From assembly GCF_000280905.1 (NCBI RefSeq), contig NZ_ALAP01000010.1, forward strand, positions 1 through 45,301: a stretch of DNA of 45,301 nucleotides, read 5' to 3'. The position numbers and the translations under genes are program-made. Under the pieces are notes generated by a model, which ran no database searches, was not told the DNA's origin, and saw only the letters and a list, made by a program, of their open reading frames with translations. Origin of the DNA: Streptomyces sp. AA1529 (GTDB taxonomy: Bacteria; Actinomycetota; Actinomycetes; Streptomycetales; Streptomycetaceae). Of this stretch, positions 43,546 to 45,301 are shown one piece after another (position 1 is the first letter of the stretch; the number at the start of each line of letters is the position of its first letter).

Positions 43546-45174
43546 ATGCCATACGACGACTCTCATGAACGTCACCGCCGCCTCCCGGACGGCCGACCGG
43601 ACCCGGACCCGGACCACCCACCCCATCGCCCGCGCAGCGCGCCCGGTGGGGGCGGCGGCATCCCCGACGGCCTTCTGGTGGGCGTCCTCGCCTTCCTGCT
43701 GGGTCTCACCGTGTTCGTGTGGACGGCGACGGGACTCGCCGGGCTGCTCGCCCACGGCGCCTGGCCGGACGGTGTCACCTTCGCCAGGACGCCGCTGGCC
43801 GTACGGCAGCTGGTCACCGAACCGCACGACATCGAGGGCGCCTGGCCCGCGACCCCGGGCGGCCAACTCTCCGGCTACGGCTTGTTCTGGGGCCTCTTCG
43901 TCAGCCAGATCCTGGTGCTGATGGTGCTCACCGTCTTCGTCATGGGGACCGTCGCCCGGGCTCGCGCGGTGCGACGGGCCCGGCGCCTCCGGGACGACCG
44001 CCGCCGCGCCGCCGAGGCAGCCGCGCCGCCCGGTGCCCCGGCGGCGACGTCCGAGGTCCCGACGCCGCCCGGAACACCTGAGCGAAGGCCTCCGGACGCG
44101 GCCGCGGGGCATCATGGCGCCGCGGTGCCCGCACCGGAGCATCCGGGGCCCCTGGAGGAGCCGGACCCGGCCCACCGGCCACCGCATTCCGCCGCCGGGG
44201 TGGAGGCCGGTCCCGCGCCGGGTGCGGCCTCCTGGCCGCAGGAGCAGTCCCGTTCGCCCGGAGAACCCTCCACACCGGCCCCCGACCGCACGCCGCCCTC
44301 CGCAGAGCCGGGCGCCCCCGCGGTGCTCTCCGCCACGACGGGGCCCGGGATCCCCGCTCCAGGGGCCCGCCAGGGCCCGGAAAACCCCGGCAGCGCGCTC
44401 CCGGCCCCCGGTGACACGCCGGCGGACGGCGATCCGGTGACGCGGATCCTGGACGCCCCCGGTGCCGTACTCGTCAGCGCGGGTACGCCCGAGCTGTGGA
44501 ACGCCACCAGGACGGCACGCGCCAAACTCGGCCCCGTCCATGTCTTCGACCCGACGCACGCGTGCGACACACCCGACCGCCTGCGCTGGTCCCCGCACCA
44601 CGGCTGCGCCGACCGCGCCACGGCCGCGTCCCGCGCCGCCGCGCTGCTGGCCCCGCTGCGGTCCCCGCGTCCGATCGACGCCACGATCCACACGACCGCG
44701 GAGACCCTGCTGCGCTGCTGGCTGCACGCCGCTGCCCTGGAGAAGCGCTCCTTCCGCGAAGTGCACCGCTGGGCGCTGGCGACCGGTCAGACCGCGGACG
44801 CCATACGCGTGCTGCGCTCCCATCCCCGCGCTGCCCCGGGCACCGCGGGTGAGCTGGAGTCCGCACTCGCCGGCCATCCGCAACTGCGCGCGGACGCGCT
44901 CGCCCTGATCCGCCGTGCGCTGTCGCCGCTCGGCCAGTTGCATGTCCGCAACGCGTGCTCGGCCGAACGAGCCGATCGGCTCGCGTTGGAATCCTTCGTC
45001 GCCGAAGCGGGCACGCTGTATGTAGTGGGCGAGGATCCGGACGTCCTTCCGATCCTCAACGCGCTCACCCAGAGCGTGGTCGAGCACGGCCGCCGCATGG
45101 CCGCACGGTCATCTGACGGTCGGCTCGACCCACCACTGACGTCGGTCCTGGAACTGCCGGCGACGCTCACCTGA
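43546..45174 (+). CDS. VirD4/TraG-like coupling-protein remnant without ATPase motifs
   Basis: 542 residues. Two N-terminal membrane helices (about 42-66 and 112-134) enclose an outer loop, as in type IV coupling proteins. Then come ~160 residues of Pro/Ala/Glu low complexity and a C-terminal domain of ~240 residues (AGTPELWNATRTARAKLGPVHVFDPTHACD..., TAETLLRCWLHAAALEKRSF, and LALESFVAEAGTLYVVGEDPD). This matches the part of VirD4/TraG proteins after Walker A. No G-x4-GK[ST] is present, and the chain ends just where Walker B (LVLDD) would be expected (DPPLTSVLELPATLT). It therefore probably cannot hydrolyse ATP. Likely CmdA by gene order (inference). Confidence 0.75.
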   Translation: MPYDDSHERHRRLPDGRPDPDPDHPPHRPRSAPGGGGGIPDGLLVGVLAFLLGLTVFVWTATGLAGLLAHGAWPDGVTFARTPLAVRQLVTEPHDIEGAWPATPGGQLSGYGLFWGLFVSQILVLMVLTVFVMGTVARARAVRRARRLRDDRRRAAEAAAPPGAPAATSEVPTPPGTPERRPPDAAAGHHGAAVPAPEHPGPLEEPDPAHRPPHSAAGVEAGPAPGAASWPQEQSRSPGEPSTPAPDRTPPSAEPGAPAVLSATTGPGIPAPGARQGPENPGSALPAPGDTPADGDPVTRILDAPGAVLVSAGTPELWNATRTARAKLGPVHVFDPTHACDTPDRLRWSPHHGCADRATAASRAAALLAPLRSPRPIDATIHTTAETLLRCWLHAAALEKRSFREVHRWALATGQTADAIRVLRSHPRAAPGTAGELESALAGHPQLRADALALIRRALSPLGQLHVRNACSAERADRLALESFVAEAGTLYVVGEDPDVLPILNALTQSVVEHGRRMAARSSDGRLDPPLTSVLELPATLT

Positions 45175-45301
45175 ACGGCGAGACGGCCTGCGAGGAGCCG
45201 GACGGGACCGCGTTCTCCGGTCGCGGCCCGGGCCCGGTCGGCCCAGGGGCCGGTGCCGCCACTGAACGGCGGCCCTGGCGAAGAGTTCCGAAGAAGGGTT
45301 C
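45175..45301. other. Non-coding end of the window
   Basis: GC-rich sequence with GGGCCCGG-type inverted motifs after the last stop codon; no gene start with a ribosome binding site was found before the window ends. Confidence 0.5.

Noticed and set aside
35430..45174. Integrative conjugative element
   Set aside because: No relaxase, integrase, excisionase, tRNA, direct-repeat borders or change in base composition was seen.
45120..45301. Frameshift that would restore the missing C-terminus of the coupling-protein-like gene
   Set aside because: None of the frames after 45140 gives a sequence that resembles the expected Walker B region, so a simple frameshift is not supported.

Overview
The window is very GC-rich, with strong third-codon G/C bias, many GTG starts and dense gene packing. 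Protein families (Nur, RsiG, Rox, a Cmd-type membrane cluster, class E sortase substrate, HbhA-like protein) point to a Streptomyces chromosome. No rRNA, tRNA, CRISPR array, integrase or insertion sequence was seen. About forty protein genes are supported.

Left part (1-10.2 kb): the 3' end of an LAXTG-anchored surface protein; the nickel regulator nur; a YgfZ-like folate-binding protein; convergent dtd; rsiG, the c-di-GMP-dependent anti-sigma factor of WhiG; a type II asparaginase; an Eis-like acetyltransferase; a small membrane protein; and a GntR regulator, APH-type kinase and HAD phosphatase in a row; then an ankyrin protein. Several of these genes look leaderless, with a TANNNT box 6-7 nt before the start codon.

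Middle part (10.2-20.1 kb) is accessory and reads like a small resistome. A TetR regulator with a methyltransferase is divergent from a TetX/PHBH-like flavin monooxygenase, with two near-identical palindromes between them. A Vgb-like lyase and an antibiotic-resistance-type ABC-F protein form an operon, preceded by an overlapping leader ORF and a long palindrome shared with a divergent TetR gene. A Rid-family protein follows, preceded by two abutting inverted repeats. Last comes rifampicin monooxygenase rox with an upstream rifamycin-associated element.

20.1-25.4 kb: an XRE regulator, HbhA-like protein and DUF2516 protein in the same order as Rv0474-hbhA-Rv0476 of Mycobacterium; a receiver-PP2C phosphatase with a low-complexity insert; and a secreted coiled-coil NlpC/P60 hydrolase. 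25.4-32.5 kb is phosphate and copper homeostasis: PHO box, pstSCAB, then pit with its PhoU-like partner on the other strand, then csoR with its operator.

Right part (32.7-45.3 kb): small conserved proteins, a lipoprotein, a PAP2 phosphatase, and a chromosomal type IV secretion-like (Cmd) locus. The locus has a divergent membrane-anchored transglycosylase/NlpC enzyme, a two-TM pilin-like protein, an O-methyltransferase, VirB8-like and VirB6-like proteins, a VirB4 split over two genes, and a coupling-protein-like protein with no visible ATPase motifs. No relaxase is present, so the apparatus probably serves development or envelope functions rather than ordinary plasmid transfer; that is inference.
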